Assembly: GCF_000252445.1 (NCBI RefSeq)
Contig: NC_017790.1
Location: 1,718,501 to 1,782,500 of the forward strand
Source: Deinococcus gobiensis I-0
GTDB lineage: Bacteria > Deinococcota > Deinococci > Deinococcales > Deinococcaceae
Direction of reading: 5' to 3'
DNA length: 64,000 bases
The translations under genes were made by a program, and so were the position numbers. Positions 1-15,447 of this stretch are shown piece after piece. A model generated the notes under the pieces. That model worked only from the letters and a program-made list of their open reading frames with translations, was not told the DNA's origin and did not search any database. Every line of letters starts with the position of its first letter. Within the stretch, counting starts at the first letter, position 1.

Positions 1-1
1 A

Positions 2-442
2 CTGGTAGAGCGGCTGGGCCTTCCCCCTTCGGCCGCGCCGGACCTGATGGCGGCCTTTCCCTACGAGCGGTACATGAAGCCGGTCGAGGGCGCGCGCGAC
101 GTGCTGGGCGAACTGCGCAACCGGGGCCTGAAGATCGGGGTTCTGAGCAATACCCTGCCGAGCATCGGGCGGACGCTGAGCGCGGTCGGCCTGGACGATC
201 TCGTGGACGTGGCGCTGGCGACCTGCACGCTGGGGGTCCACAAACCCGAGGCCCAGGCCTTCCTGCTGGCCGCAGACGCCCTGGGGATCAGGCCGGACGA
301 GGTGCTGTTCATCGACGACAAGGCCGAGAACATCGCGGGCGCGCGGGCGGTCGGCATGCGCGCCGAGCTGATCGACCTGCGCGGGCAGACGCCGGGCGCG
401 CTGCACGACCTGCGCGCGGTGCTGCCCCTGGCGGCCCGGTGA
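2..442 (+). CDS. HAD-superfamily hydrolase, 5'-truncated by window edge
   Basis: The reading frame is open from base 2, so the true start lies before the window; 146 codons are visible. Haloacid-dehalogenase phosphatases use an N-terminal DxD nucleophile motif, and that part is missing here. Later motifs are visible: motif II as GVLSNT, motif III Lys in HKPE, and motif IV as LFIDDKAENI, which binds the metal. The substrate cannot be named. The stop TGA overlaps the GTG start of the M19 dipeptidase, so the two are translationally coupled and probably belong to the same wall-peptide cluster; a role in that pathway is only inference. Confidence 0.8.
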   Translation: MVERLGLPPSAAPDLMAAFPYERYMKPVEGARDVLGELRNRGLKIGVLSNTLPSIGRTLSAVGLDDLVDVALATCTLGVHKPEAQAFLLAADALGIRPDEVLFIDDKAENIAGARAVGMRAELIDLRGQTPGALHDLRAVLPLAAR

Positions 443-1452
443 ACGCCCGGCCCTGGCCCATCCTCGACGGGCATCTGGACCTCGCCTACAACGCCGGGCT
501 GGGCCGCGACCTGACCCTGCCCCTGGACGGATTGCGGGCAGCCGACCCGGTAGAGGGACAGACCGCCACGGTCAGTTTTCCCGAGCTGCGGGCGGCGGGG
601 GTGCGCGCCGCCTTCGCCACCCTGTTCGCCCTGCCGGCCGGGGCCGGCGAGCTGAGCGGCGAGGGCTACCGCGACCACGCGGGGGCGCGGCGGCAGGCGC
701 TCGAGCAGCTCGACCAGTACCGCCGCTGGGAGGACGCGGGCCATGTGCGGCTCCTGACGGACGCGGCGGCCCTGCGGGAGGTCCTCGCCGCGCCCGAAGG
801 CGCTGGGCCGCTGGGCCTGGTCCTGCTGATGGAAGGAGCCGATCCGGTACGCGACGCGGACGACCTGCCCTTCTGGGTCGGGGCCGGGGTGCGGGTGATC
901 GGACCGGCGTGGGGAGCCACGCGCTACGCCGGGGGCACCGACGCGCCGGGACCGCTGACCGGCGCCGGGCGCGACCTTGTCGCGGCGATGCGCGACCTGG
1001 GCATGACGCTCGACCTCTCGCACCTCGACGACGCGGCCTTCGAGGGGGTCATGGAAGCGCCTCCCCGACTGATCGCCACGCACGCCAACAGCCGCGCGCT
1101 GGTGCCGGGCAACCGCCACCTCACCGACGAGATGGCCCGCGCGGTGGCGGCCTCGGGCGGGGTCATCGGACTGGTGCTGCTCAGCCGTTTCCTGCGCGCC
1201 GGGGTGGGCGACACGGTGCGCGTGCCGCCGGAGGCCGTGCTGGAGCACGCGCGGCACTACGCCCGGCTCGTCGGCTGGGAGCACGTCGGCCTGGGCAGCG
1301 ACCTCGACGGGGGCTTCGGGGCCGAGAAGACGCCGCTGGGGATCGGGCGCTACGCCGACGTGCCGGGACTGCTGGACCACCTGCCCGCCGAGGCCCGTGC
1401 GGGGGTGGCGGGCGGAAACTGGGCACGCTGGCTGCTGGGGGCGCTGGGCTGA
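439..1452 (+). CDS. M19 (membrane/renal) dipeptidase
   Basis: The 337-residue product matches zinc dipeptidases of family M19. Visible features are the N-terminal metal motif DGHLDL (near residue 9), LMEGADP (bridging Glu region), LDLSHLDD, IATHANSR and GLGSDLDGG towards the end. Family members cleave dipeptides, often tolerating a D-residue at the C-terminal position. No signal peptide is visible, so it should act in the cytoplasm. The GTG start overlaps the HAD stop by 4 nt. With an endopeptidase and a dipeptide epimerase immediately downstream, the likely substrate is an Ala-Glu dipeptide from murein. The substrate is inferred, the family is secure. Confidence 0.88.
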   Translation: MNARPWPILDGHLDLAYNAGLGRDLTLPLDGLRAADPVEGQTATVSFPELRAAGVRAAFATLFALPAGAGELSGEGYRDHAGARRQALEQLDQYRRWEDAGHVRLLTDAAALREVLAAPEGAGPLGLVLLMEGADPVRDADDLPFWVGAGVRVIGPAWGATRYAGGTDAPGPLTGAGRDLVAAMRDLGMTLDLSHLDDAAFEGVMEAPPRLIATHANSRALVPGNRHLTDEMARAVAASGGVIGLVLLSRFLRAGVGDTVRVPPEAVLEHARHYARLVGWEHVGLGSDLDGGFGAEKTPLGIGRYADVPGLLDHLPAEARAGVAGGNWARWLLGALG

Positions 1453-1516
1453 CCTCCAGGGCCGGAGCTGACCGGGCGGGGGGCGACTTCCGGAGAACTG
1501 TTCTAGAGTGGGCGCC

Positions 1517-2404
1517 GTGAACAACAGTTTCGATACGCGTCAGCACGCGGCCGATCCGGCGCGGCGGCTGGCCGAGGAGGCGTTGCGGGACCGGGTGGAG
1601 GGCGGAGACTGGACCTTCGTCGCCCCGCAGCCGGTGTGGGCGGGGTCGGCCCGCCTGAGCCTGCGGGCCCGGCCCGACATGGACAGCGCGCAGGTGACCG
1701 AGGCGCTGCCCGGCGAGGCGCTGGAGCGCCTGTGGACCGGGACCGGCGTGGGCGGACAGGACTGGGTGCGGGTCCGCACCCGCCGCGACGGCTATCTGGG
1801 CTGGGTGCCGGAGGGCACGCTGCTAGACCGCGCGCCGCAGGGCGAGGCGCTGGAGGTCACGGCGTTGCGGGCGCACGCCTTCGCGGGGCCGAAGGTGAGC
1901 CGGCCGGTCGTGGGCGAGCTGTGCCTGGGCGCGCGGGTGTGGCGCGCGGCTGGCGAGGTCGTGACCGAGGAACACAGGCGCTGGGTCCCGGTACGGCTGG
2001 CCGGGGGCGAGGCGGCCTGGGTGCAGGAGGTGGCCTTCGCGCCGCTGGCGGTCACGGACCCGGCCGACTTCGCGCTGTGGCTGCTGGAGACGCCCTACGT
2101 GTGGGGCGGGCGCAGCGCCTGGGGGCTGGACTGCTCGGGGCTGAGCGGGCTGGCCTACGCGGCCTGCGGCCGGGACCTGCCACGCGACGCCGACCAGCAG
2201 CAGGCGGCCCTCGCGGCGGTGGAGGCGCCGGAACGCGGCGACCTCGTGTTCTTTCCGGGGCACGTGGGGATCATGCTCGACGGGCGGCGGCTGGTCCATG
2301 CCAACGCCACGCACATGCGCGTGACGGTCGAGACGCTGGGCGAGGGCGGGTACGGCGAGCGCCTGCGGGCGAGTTGCGCGGGCTTCGGGCGGTGGACGGC
2401 GTGA
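1517..2404 (+). CDS. NlpC/P60 (C40) murein peptide endopeptidase with SH3-like domains
   Basis: This 295-residue protein has SH3b-like segments in its N-terminal two thirds and a C-terminal NlpC/P60 peptidase. The catalytic Cys lies in GLDCSGLS (about residue 206), His in FFPGHVGIML, with a polar residue in LVHANATH. The arrangement resembles YkfC-type gamma-D-glutamyl endopeptidases that act on free murein peptides in the cytoplasm, and no signal peptide is seen. The start is set at GTG 1517 because TAGAGT (1504-1509) lies exactly 7 nt before it, as for leaderless messages here; GTG 1508 would overlap that hexamer. The stop overlaps the epimerase GTG. Confidence 0.85.
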   Translation: MNNSFDTRQHAADPARRLAEEALRDRVEGGDWTFVAPQPVWAGSARLSLRARPDMDSAQVTEALPGEALERLWTGTGVGGQDWVRVRTRRDGYLGWVPEGTLLDRAPQGEALEVTALRAHAFAGPKVSRPVVGELCLGARVWRAAGEVVTEEHRRWVPVRLAGGEAAWVQEVAFAPLAVTDPADFALWLLETPYVWGGRSAWGLDCSGLSGLAYAACGRDLPRDADQQQAALAAVEAPERGDLVFFPGHVGIMLDGRRLVHANATHMRVTVETLGEGGYGERLRASCAGFGRWTA

Positions 2405-3426
2405 GCGGGGCCGTGACCTGGGAGACGCGCGAGCTGCACACCGCGCAGCCCTTCGGCATCGCGCGCTGGACACACAGCGTCTACCCACGCACCTTCGTCA
2501 CGCTGGACGCGGGGGGCGTGCGCGGCCAGGGCGAGTCGGCCCCGAACGCCTTCTACGGCGAGACGGGCGCCACCGTGCAGGCGGTGCTGCCGCTGCTCGC
2601 GGGCGCGCTGGAGGACCCCTGGGACTGGGACGGCCTGCGCGCGCGGCTGGACGCCCGGATGCCGCAGGGCCACCCGAGCGTGAAATGCGCGCTGGAGATG
2701 GCGGCGCTGGACTGGTGCGCCCGGAGCGCCGGGCTGCCGGTTTGGCGGCTGCTGGGGCTCTCGCCCGGCGCGCTGCCCGAGAGCAGCTACACGGTGTCCA
2801 TCGCCGCGCTGCCCGAGATGCGCCGGCAGGCCCGCGAGGCCGCCGCGCGCGGACACGGCGTCCTGAAGGTGAAGCTGGGCACGGCGCAGGACGAGCAGAT
2901 CGTCGCGGCGCTGCGCGAGGAGGCGCCGGAGGCCGCGCTGCGGGTGGACGCCAACGCCGCGTGGAGCCGCCCGCAGGCCCGCCGGATGCTGGGCGTGCTG
3001 GAGGCGGCCGGCGTAGAGTTCGTCGAGCAGCCGCTCGCGGCCGGGGACCTGGAGGGGCACGCGGCGCTGCGCGGCGTCTCGGCGGTGCCCATCGTGGCCG
3101 ACGAGAGCCTGCACCACGTCTCGGACATCGTGGCGCTGGCGGGGGCCTTCGACGGGGTGAACCTCAAGCTCGCCAAGCTGGGGGGGCCACTGCGGGCGCT
3201 GGAGGCCCTGCGGCTGGCGCGGGCGCACGGCCTGGGCGTGATGATGGGCTGCATGATCGAGAGTTCGCTGGGGATCGCCGCCGCCGCGCACCTCGCGGGG
3301 CTGTGCGACTGGGCCGACCTCGACGGGGCGCTGCTGCTCGCGGACGACCCGTACCGGGGGCTGGAGTGGACCGCCGGGCACCTCGCGCGGCCCCAGGGCG
3401 CGGGCTGGGGGGTCGAAGCGGGATGA
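2401..3426 (+). CDS. Dipeptide epimerase (L-Ala-D/L-Glu epimerase type), enolase superfamily
   Basis: The 341-residue protein belongs to the enolase superfamily. The catalytic pair is visible: KVK (VLKVKLG) and the second lysine in VNLKLAKLGG. Metal ligands are in RVDANAAW, VEFVEQPL and VADESL. Such enzymes interconvert L-Ala-D-Glu and L-Ala-L-Glu so that the dipeptide can be hydrolysed by ordinary peptidases. The GTG start overlaps the endopeptidase stop by 4 nt, and the stop overlaps the oxidoreductase ATG. Its position between a C40 endopeptidase and near an M19 dipeptidase is like the Bacillus ykfABCD cluster, which strongly supports a muropeptide-recycling role. Confidence 0.9.
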   Translation: MSGAVTWETRELHTAQPFGIARWTHSVYPRTFVTLDAGGVRGQGESAPNAFYGETGATVQAVLPLLAGALEDPWDWDGLRARLDARMPQGHPSVKCALEMAALDWCARSAGLPVWRLLGLSPGALPESSYTVSIAALPEMRRQAREAAARGHGVLKVKLGTAQDEQIVAALREEAPEAALRVDANAAWSRPQARRMLGVLEAAGVEFVEQPLAAGDLEGHAALRGVSAVPIVADESLHHVSDIVALAGAFDGVNLKLAKLGGPLRALEALRLARAHGLGVMMGCMIESSLGIAAAAHLAGLCDWADLDGALLLADDPYRGLEWTAGHLARPQGAGWGVEAG

Positions 3427-4628
3427 TCCGGGTGGCGGTCCTGGGCTGCGGCAACCGGGGGGCCGACGTGTACGCGCGCCACCTCGCGGCGCAGGGGGCC
3501 GCCGTGACCCACCTCGCCGAGCCCAGGGCCGCGCGGCTGGCCGAGGTCGCGGCGCGGCATGGCGTCCCGGCCGGGGCCTGCTTCGCGGACACGGACGCCT
3601 TCTTCGCGCTCGGGCGGGTGGCCGACGCGGTGGTGATCGCCACGCCGGACGGCGACCACATGGAGCCGTGCCTGCGCGCCCTGGCGCTGGGCTACGACGT
3701 GCTGCTCGAAAAGCCGCTGTGCCCCGACGAGCGTGACCTGGAGCGGCTGCTCGCGGCGCAGGCGGCCTCGACCGGGCGGGTGACGGTCTGCCACGTGCTG
3801 CGGGCCACGCCGTTTTTCCGGGCGGTACGCGGGGTGCTGGACAGCGGGCGGCTGGGGCGGCTGGTGGGCATCGTGCAGGCCGAGAACGTCGCCTTCTGGC
3901 ACTACGCGCACTCCTACGTACGGGGCAACTGGGCGCAGTCGCCGCCCGCCGCGCCGTTCATCCTCGCCAAGAGCAGCCACGACCTCGACCTGCTGCGCTG
4001 GTTCGCGGGCTCTCCCCCACTGCGGGTGAGCAGCGAAGGCGGCCTGCACCACTTCCGGCCCGGGGAGGCCCCGGCGGGGGCGGCGGCGCGCTGCGTGGCC
4101 TGCGCGGTCCCGGCGTGCCCCTACGACGCGCGGCGCATCTACGGCGGGCGCGACCCGCAGGCGTGGCCGGTGACGGTGCTCACGGCGGGCGGAACCTCGC
4201 TGGAAGACGCCCTCTCCTCGGGCCCCTACGGGCGCTGCGTGTACCACGCGGGCAACGACGTGCCCGACCACCAGACGGTGACGGTGGCCTTCGCGGGCGG
4301 GGTCACGGCGCAGCTCACGGTGAGCGCTTTCACGCACAACAACACGCGCACCCTCAAACTGTGCGGCACCCACGGCGAGCTGCGCGCCCACATGGAGCGC
4401 GGCGAACTGGAGCTGCACGACTTCCGCAGCGGCGAGGTCACGCGCCTGGAGGTGGACGCGTCCGGCAACCACGGTGGCGGCGACGAGGCCCTGGTGGCGG
4501 CGTGGCTGCGCTTCCTGCGGCGCGAAGGAGACGTACCCACCCCGCTGGCCGAGTCGCTCGACTCGCACCGCATCGCCTTTGCGGCCGAGCGGGCGCGGCG
4601 CTCGGGCACGGTGCAGGTGCTGGACTAG
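3423..4628 (+). CDS. Gfo/Idh/MocA-family NAD(P)-dependent oxidoreductase
   Basis: The 401-residue protein has an N-terminal Rossmann fold (VAVLGCGNRG) and the family EKPL motif (LLEKPLCPDE) with the conserved catalytic lysine. About residues 220-245 hold a cysteine cluster, CVACAVPACPYDA, seen in a subset of the family and possibly metal-binding. The family oxidises sugars or their derivatives; the substrate here cannot be read from sequence. ATGA overlap with the epimerase places it last in the wall-peptide operon, so an amino-sugar or murein-derived substrate is a reasonable guess. It ends convergent to the DegV gene. Confidence 0.85.
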   Translation: MIRVAVLGCGNRGADVYARHLAAQGAAVTHLAEPRAARLAEVAARHGVPAGACFADTDAFFALGRVADAVVIATPDGDHMEPCLRALALGYDVLLEKPLCPDERDLERLLAAQAASTGRVTVCHVLRATPFFRAVRGVLDSGRLGRLVGIVQAENVAFWHYAHSYVRGNWAQSPPAAPFILAKSSHDLDLLRWFAGSPPLRVSSEGGLHHFRPGEAPAGAAARCVACAVPACPYDARRIYGGRDPQAWPVTVLTAGGTSLEDALSSGPYGRCVYHAGNDVPDHQTVTVAFAGGVTAQLTVSAFTHNNTRTLKLCGTHGELRAHMERGELELHDFRSGEVTRLEVDASGNHGGGDEALVAAWLRFLRREGDVPTPLAESLDSHRIAFAAERARRSGTVQVLD

Positions 4629-4670
4629 GCGGCGCCCGGGCAGGACGCCGGCCTCGGTTCCCCTTTCGCC

Positions 4671-5507
4671 TCAGAGATCGGCCGGGCAGGCCCCCAGGCC
4701 ATACAGTCCGGGACCGACATGCGCGCCGATCACCCCGCCGATGAGCTGGGCACGGCCGCCCACCACGCGCAGGCGACTGCGCAGGGCGGCGGCGCGCAGT
4801 TCCAGCAGCGCCGCCGGATCGGCCCCGGCGTGGGCCACCGTGAGGTGCAGGGGCGCGGAGCCGTAGCGGTCTTCGAGACTCAGCAGCATCTCCGCGAGGG
4901 CCTGGTCGGTGCGCACGCGGCGCAGGGGCCGCAGCCGGCCCTCTCCGAAACCCAGGACCGGGCGCAGGTCGAGCATATTGCCCACGAACCGCTGCACGCG
5001 GCCCAGGCGGCCGCCCCGCCGCAGGTAATCCAGGGTCGGCACCGTGAACTGGGTCAGGCCGTGCGTGCGGGCCCGGGCGACGGCAGCCTCGGCGGCGTCC
5101 AGGTCCGCCCCGGCGTCCAGGGCGGCGCGGGCGCGCAGGGCCGCCTCCGCGAGGGCGACCGAGGCCACGCCGCTGTCCACCACCCGCACGCGCTCCCCGA
5201 AGCCCGCCGCCGCCTCGCGGGCCTGGCCGACCGTCTGCGAGAGCGCGCCGCTGAGATGCACGCTCAGAATGGCGTCGCAGCCCCGGAGCAGCCGGGCGTA
5301 GCGCGCGGCGAAGGCCTCCGGGCCGGGCGGCGCGGTCGTGACCCGGCCACCGGCGCGCTGGTGGGCATAGACCGGAGCAGGGTCGTCGGGCGACAGCGCT
5401 CCCCCACCCACGAGCGAGAGCCGCAGCGGCACGATCACCAGGCCCAGCCGACGCGCCGCCGACGTGCTGAGGTCACAGGTGGAGTCGGTCACGACGGCGA
5501 CGCGCAT
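4671..5507 (-). CDS. DegV-family fatty-acid-binding protein (first of two)
   Basis: The 278-residue protein opens with [12 protein letters not shown], the canonical DegV motif, and has [11 protein letters not shown] and [12 protein letters not shown], which in the family line the fatty-acid pocket. DegV/FakB proteins present acyl chains to the FakA kinase; no fakA is seen in this window. The start is ATG 5507, just before the conserved VAVVTDS strand; the open frame continues upstream but that stretch has no family-like sequence. It is convergent with the oxidoreductase and divergent from bshA. A paralogue is encoded at 47484-48359. Confidence 0.85.
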   Translation of the reverse strand: MRVAVVTDSTCDLSTSAARRLGLVIVPLRLSLVGGGALSPDDPAPVYAHQRAGGRVTTAPPGPEAFAARYARLLRGCDAILSVHLSGALSQTVGQAREAAAGFGERVRVVDSGVASVALAEAALRARAALDAGADLDAAEAAVARARTHGLTQFTVPTLDYLRRGGRLGRVQRFVGNMLDLRPVLGFGEGRLRPLRRVRTDQALAEMLLSLEDRYGSAPLHLTVAHAGADPAALLELRAAALRSRLRVVGGRAQLIGGVIGAHVGPGLYGLGACPADL

Positions 5508-5598
5508 GGATGGCCCATGGTGCGGCGCGCGGGCGTGTGGCGCGTGAGGACCGCGCCGGGACGCCGCCTGACAGGCCAGGCCTATACTCCGCAGCGAT

Positions 5599-6753
<1,155 letters not shown>

Positions 6754-6757
6754 GCCC

Positions 6758-7327
6758 CTATCGCCCCAGGTCGATCTGCACGGTGGTCTGGGGGGTGTAA
6801 GGCTGCACGCGCACGGTGTTGCGCACGTCCACCACCAGGGCGTTCCAGCCGCGCTCCAGCGCCGCCTGGTAGTCGCGGCTGCCCGTGACGGTGGTGGCCG
6901 CGCTGGCCCACACGACGAACACGCCGCCCCGGCCCACGTTCAGGCGCACCTCGCGCAGCGGTTCGCCCTCGTCGTGGCTGCCGCTGCCGTTGGTATCGCG
7001 GTAGAGGTAGAACTTCAGCTCGGCGGCCTGCGCGGGGGCGCTCACGCGCGTCAGGTCGATGAGGCCCGGCCAGCTCAGGCGATCGTCCACCGGCACCTGG
7101 GCGCGGACGGGGGGCGCGGCGTCGGGCAGCGCCAGCGAGAAACGCCCGCCCGTGACCGGCGCGCTCACGAGTTCCTGCACCGGCTGCCCGAAGGGCGTCA
7201 CGGCCCAGCCGCCCAGCCGGGTGTCCGGCGTCACCTCGCCCTGTACGGTGCCGTTCAGGGACAGGGCCCCCGCCTGAGCCGCGAGGCCCAGCGAGAGGAG
7301 CGTAAGGACGGACAGACGGCGCTTCAT
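6758..7327 (-). CDS. Secreted protein of unknown function
   Basis: The 189-residue product starts with a clear signal peptide, [21 protein letters not shown], and its mature part is rich in short beta-strand-like stretches. A possible calcium-type loop is seen in YRDTNGSGSHDEGE. No family was recognised. ATG 7327 is preferred over an in-frame GTG at 7333 because TAGACT sits exactly 6 nt before it (7339-7334) and would otherwise abut the start. It is probably exported to the envelope or periplasm. It ends 4 nt from bshA, tail to tail. Confidence 0.75.
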   Translation of the reverse strand: MKRRLSVLTLLSLGLAAQAGALSLNGTVQGEVTPDTRLGGWAVTPFGQPVQELVSAPVTGGRFSLALPDAAPPVRAQVPVDDRLSWPGLIDLTRVSAPAQAAELKFYLYRDTNGSGSHDEGEPLREVRLNVGRGGVFVVWASAATTVTGSRDYQAALERGWNALVVDVRNTVRVQPYTPQTTVQIDLGR

Positions 7328-7401
7328 ACCCACAGTCTACGCGCCAGTCTGACGGCCGCGTGACGGCGGATGAAGGGCGCAGCGGCACAACCCGCAAGAA
7401 G

Positions 7402-7451
7402 GCGGGGGCTGGGGACAGGAGCGGTCCCGCCGCCCTATCCCCAGCCCCCGC
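7402..7451 (-). terminator. Hairpin downstream of sucCD
   Basis: A perfect 14-bp inverted repeat (7402-7415 with 7438-7451, arm GCGGGGGCTGGGGA) encloses a 22-nt loop. On the minus strand it is followed by TTCTT. It lies 42 nt after the sucD stop and is a likely sucCD terminator, although the U-tract is weak. Confidence 0.6.
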
Positions 7452-7492
7452 GCGCGGCTCCGGCCAGGGGCCAGGGCCGCGCCAGAACCGGA

Positions 7493-8398
<906 letters not shown>

Positions 8399-8399
8399 C

Positions 8400-10793
<2,394 letters not shown>

Positions 10794-10794
<1 letters not shown>

Positions 10795-11141
10795 TGAAGG
10801 AGCTGCTGAAGAAGGCCCTGCTGGGCCTGACGCTGGTGCTGGGCGCGGCCCCGGTCGCCGACGCCGCGAGCTACCGCCAGCACGGCCAGGCGGTGTACTA
10901 CGGCGGGCGCTACGACCGCGCCACGCGCATGACGGCCGCGCACCGCACGCTGCCCTTCGGGACCTGGGTACGCGTCACCCACCGCACGACGGGGCGCAGC
11001 GTGGTCGTGAAGATCAACGACCGGGGACCCTTCGGCAACAGCCGGCGCGTGATCGACCTGTCGCGTACGGCGGCCGCGCGCCTGGGCATCACGCACCAGG
11101 GGGTCGCGCCGGTCACGGTCACGGTGATCCGGCGGCGCTGA
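10794..11141 (+). CDS. RlpA-like double-psi beta-barrel secreted protein
   Basis: The 115-residue protein has a signal peptide ending near PVADAAS and a mature double-psi beta-barrel with the RlpA signatures [37 protein letters not shown] and VKINDRGPF. RlpA proteins are septal lytic transglycosylases that act on peptide-free glycan; this short form lacks the SPOR domain. ATG 10794 is preferred over GTG 10791 because GAGGAG is 5 nt from the ATG. It is co-translated with the upstream aminopeptidase (overlapping TGATG). Confidence 0.85.
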
Positions 11142-11250
11142 AGGCAGGTCGCCGCCCGGCGATCAGGCCGGGGGTGGTAGAATCGTTCGGGTTTCAGCCA
11201 CAAAGTCGATTGCACTGGTGTGTCTTGCCCCACCGAGGAGGAAGTTCTAG

Positions 11251-11712
<462 letters not shown>

Positions 11713-11718
11713 ACGGAG

Positions 11719-11740
11719 AGGGGGTTTCGGCCCCCTTTTA
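11719..11740 (+). terminator. Intrinsic terminator of the YbjN-like gene
   Basis: AGGGGG pairs with CCCCCT around a TTTCGG loop and is followed by TTTT. It begins 7 nt after the stop codon. Confidence 0.85.
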
Positions 11741-11753
11741 CTGATATCTATAA

Positions 11754-11816
11754 GTGAATAGTTTCACGATTAGGCTAGTTCGTGAATTTTTGATTCTCTT
11801 TTCTCGCCTGTAAGAT
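11754..11816 (+). promoter_or_regulatory. CRP-type site, inverted repeat and promoter in an AT-rich island
   Basis: GTGA-N6-TCAC (11754-11767) fits the core of a CRP/FNR-family site. It overlaps a second inverted repeat, TTCACGA-N10-TCGTGAA (11763-11786). Directly downstream is TTTTGA (11788-11793), a 17-nt spacer, and TAAGAT (11811-11816), a plausible sigma-A promoter. With transcription starting near 11823 the CRP-type site would be centred near -62, the class I activator position. All elements are read directly; function is inferred. Confidence 0.55.
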
Positions 11817-11822
11817 ATGTCT

Positions 11823-12024
11823 CTCCCTTTTTTCAAGTCTGCCTGACACGGGTCGGCGGCCCGGTCTTTTGAATCTAGGAAGCACATAGCTGATGGCCTT
11901 TGAGGAAGACGACCAGGTGATCGGGAATGTCACGCCGCGTCCGTACAAGGACTGGCCTACAAATGGCCCAGCCTGCAAACGGCACACCGGCCCTTCCCCA
12001 TTGCCGGTGTGCCATCTATTTTTC
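11823..12024 (+). ncRNA. Candidate regulated small RNA ending in a strong terminator
   Basis: This roughly 200-nt plus-strand interval lies between the YbjN-like gene's terminator and convergent pepF. It begins at a plausible promoter and ends in a perfect 11-bp stem, GGCACACCGGC with GCCGGTGTGCC (11981-11991 and 12003-12013), followed by ATCTATTTTT. A small GGGTC/GGCCC hairpin with TTTT also lies at 11850-11870. The stretch is far more AT-rich than its surroundings. A short open frame at 11893 starts MAFEEDDQVIGNVTPRPY but runs through the terminator into pepF antisense, so a noncoding or very short coding transcript is more likely. No RNA family was recognised. Confidence 0.45.
11981..12022 (+). 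terminator. Strong intrinsic terminator of the candidate small RNA
   Basis: An 11-bp perfect stem with an 11-nt loop is followed by a T-rich tail on the plus strand only. On the minus strand there is no U-tract, so it does not serve pepF. Confidence 0.8.
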
Positions 12025-12070
12025 GGGAACTCACTCGCCCCGGTTCACCCTGCGGTAAACGCCCCCGCCT

Positions 12071-13885
<1,815 letters not shown>

Positions 13886-13951
13886 GCGCGGCAGGCTAGC
13901 ACCTGGGGCGGTGAGGGGCGGTGAAGTTTCTTGGGGAGACAAGGCGGGTCA

Positions 13952-14171
13952 GTTCTACTTTCCCTCCCCCCCAGCCCCCCTCCCAGCGGGAGGGGGGAGC
14001 TTTTCGCTGCGCTCGGCTCGGCAAGAGTCGTTCCGGACGTTGGCGGGGCTACACGACCTTGCGACGTGACGGCTCAGGCTCGGGGCCAGCCTCCGCCCAT
14101 CTGGAATGGCCCGCGCGCTGCGCGCACGACGGCCTTCGTGGGGACTTGAGCGGTGAGGTCGTGGGCTGCTC
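13952..14171 (+). repeat. Dispersed intergenic repeat, copy A (plus orientation)
   Basis: The gap between pepF and argC (13886-14204) holds little other than this element. It starts GTTCTACTTTCCCTCCCC, contains a CCCCCCTCCC-AGC-GGGAGGGGGG hairpin, GCTTTTCGCTGCGCTCGG, a TGCGACGTGACGG block and TCTGGAATGGCCCGCGCG with GC-rich palindromes. Copies B and C are closely related. The hairpin with a following T-run could act as a terminator, but its role is unknown. Confidence 0.8.
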
Positions 14172-14204
14172 TCGATTCCCTACGCTCCACTTCCCCCTAC
14201 CGTC

Positions 14205-15350
<1,146 letters not shown>

Positions 15351-15447
15351 TCAGGAGGTCTTGGAGGAAGGGTGCTGCCGATTCCGGACCCTCCGGGAAA
15401 GCATCCGAGGACCGTCTACCCACACGGCACTCGGGGCGCGGCGGACT

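Noticed and set aside
61..1524. Long open frame on the minus strand opposite the dipeptidase
   Set aside because: High GC keeps antisense frames open; its product is low-complexity Arg/Pro/Gly-rich and the plus strand has a clear family match. The same applies to many other long antisense frames, for example 4719-6620 (+) opposite DegV.
11775..11987. 70-residue minus-strand open frame
   Set aside because: No ribosome site or promoter at its start, it crosses the palindromes and the promoter, and it has no recognisable family.
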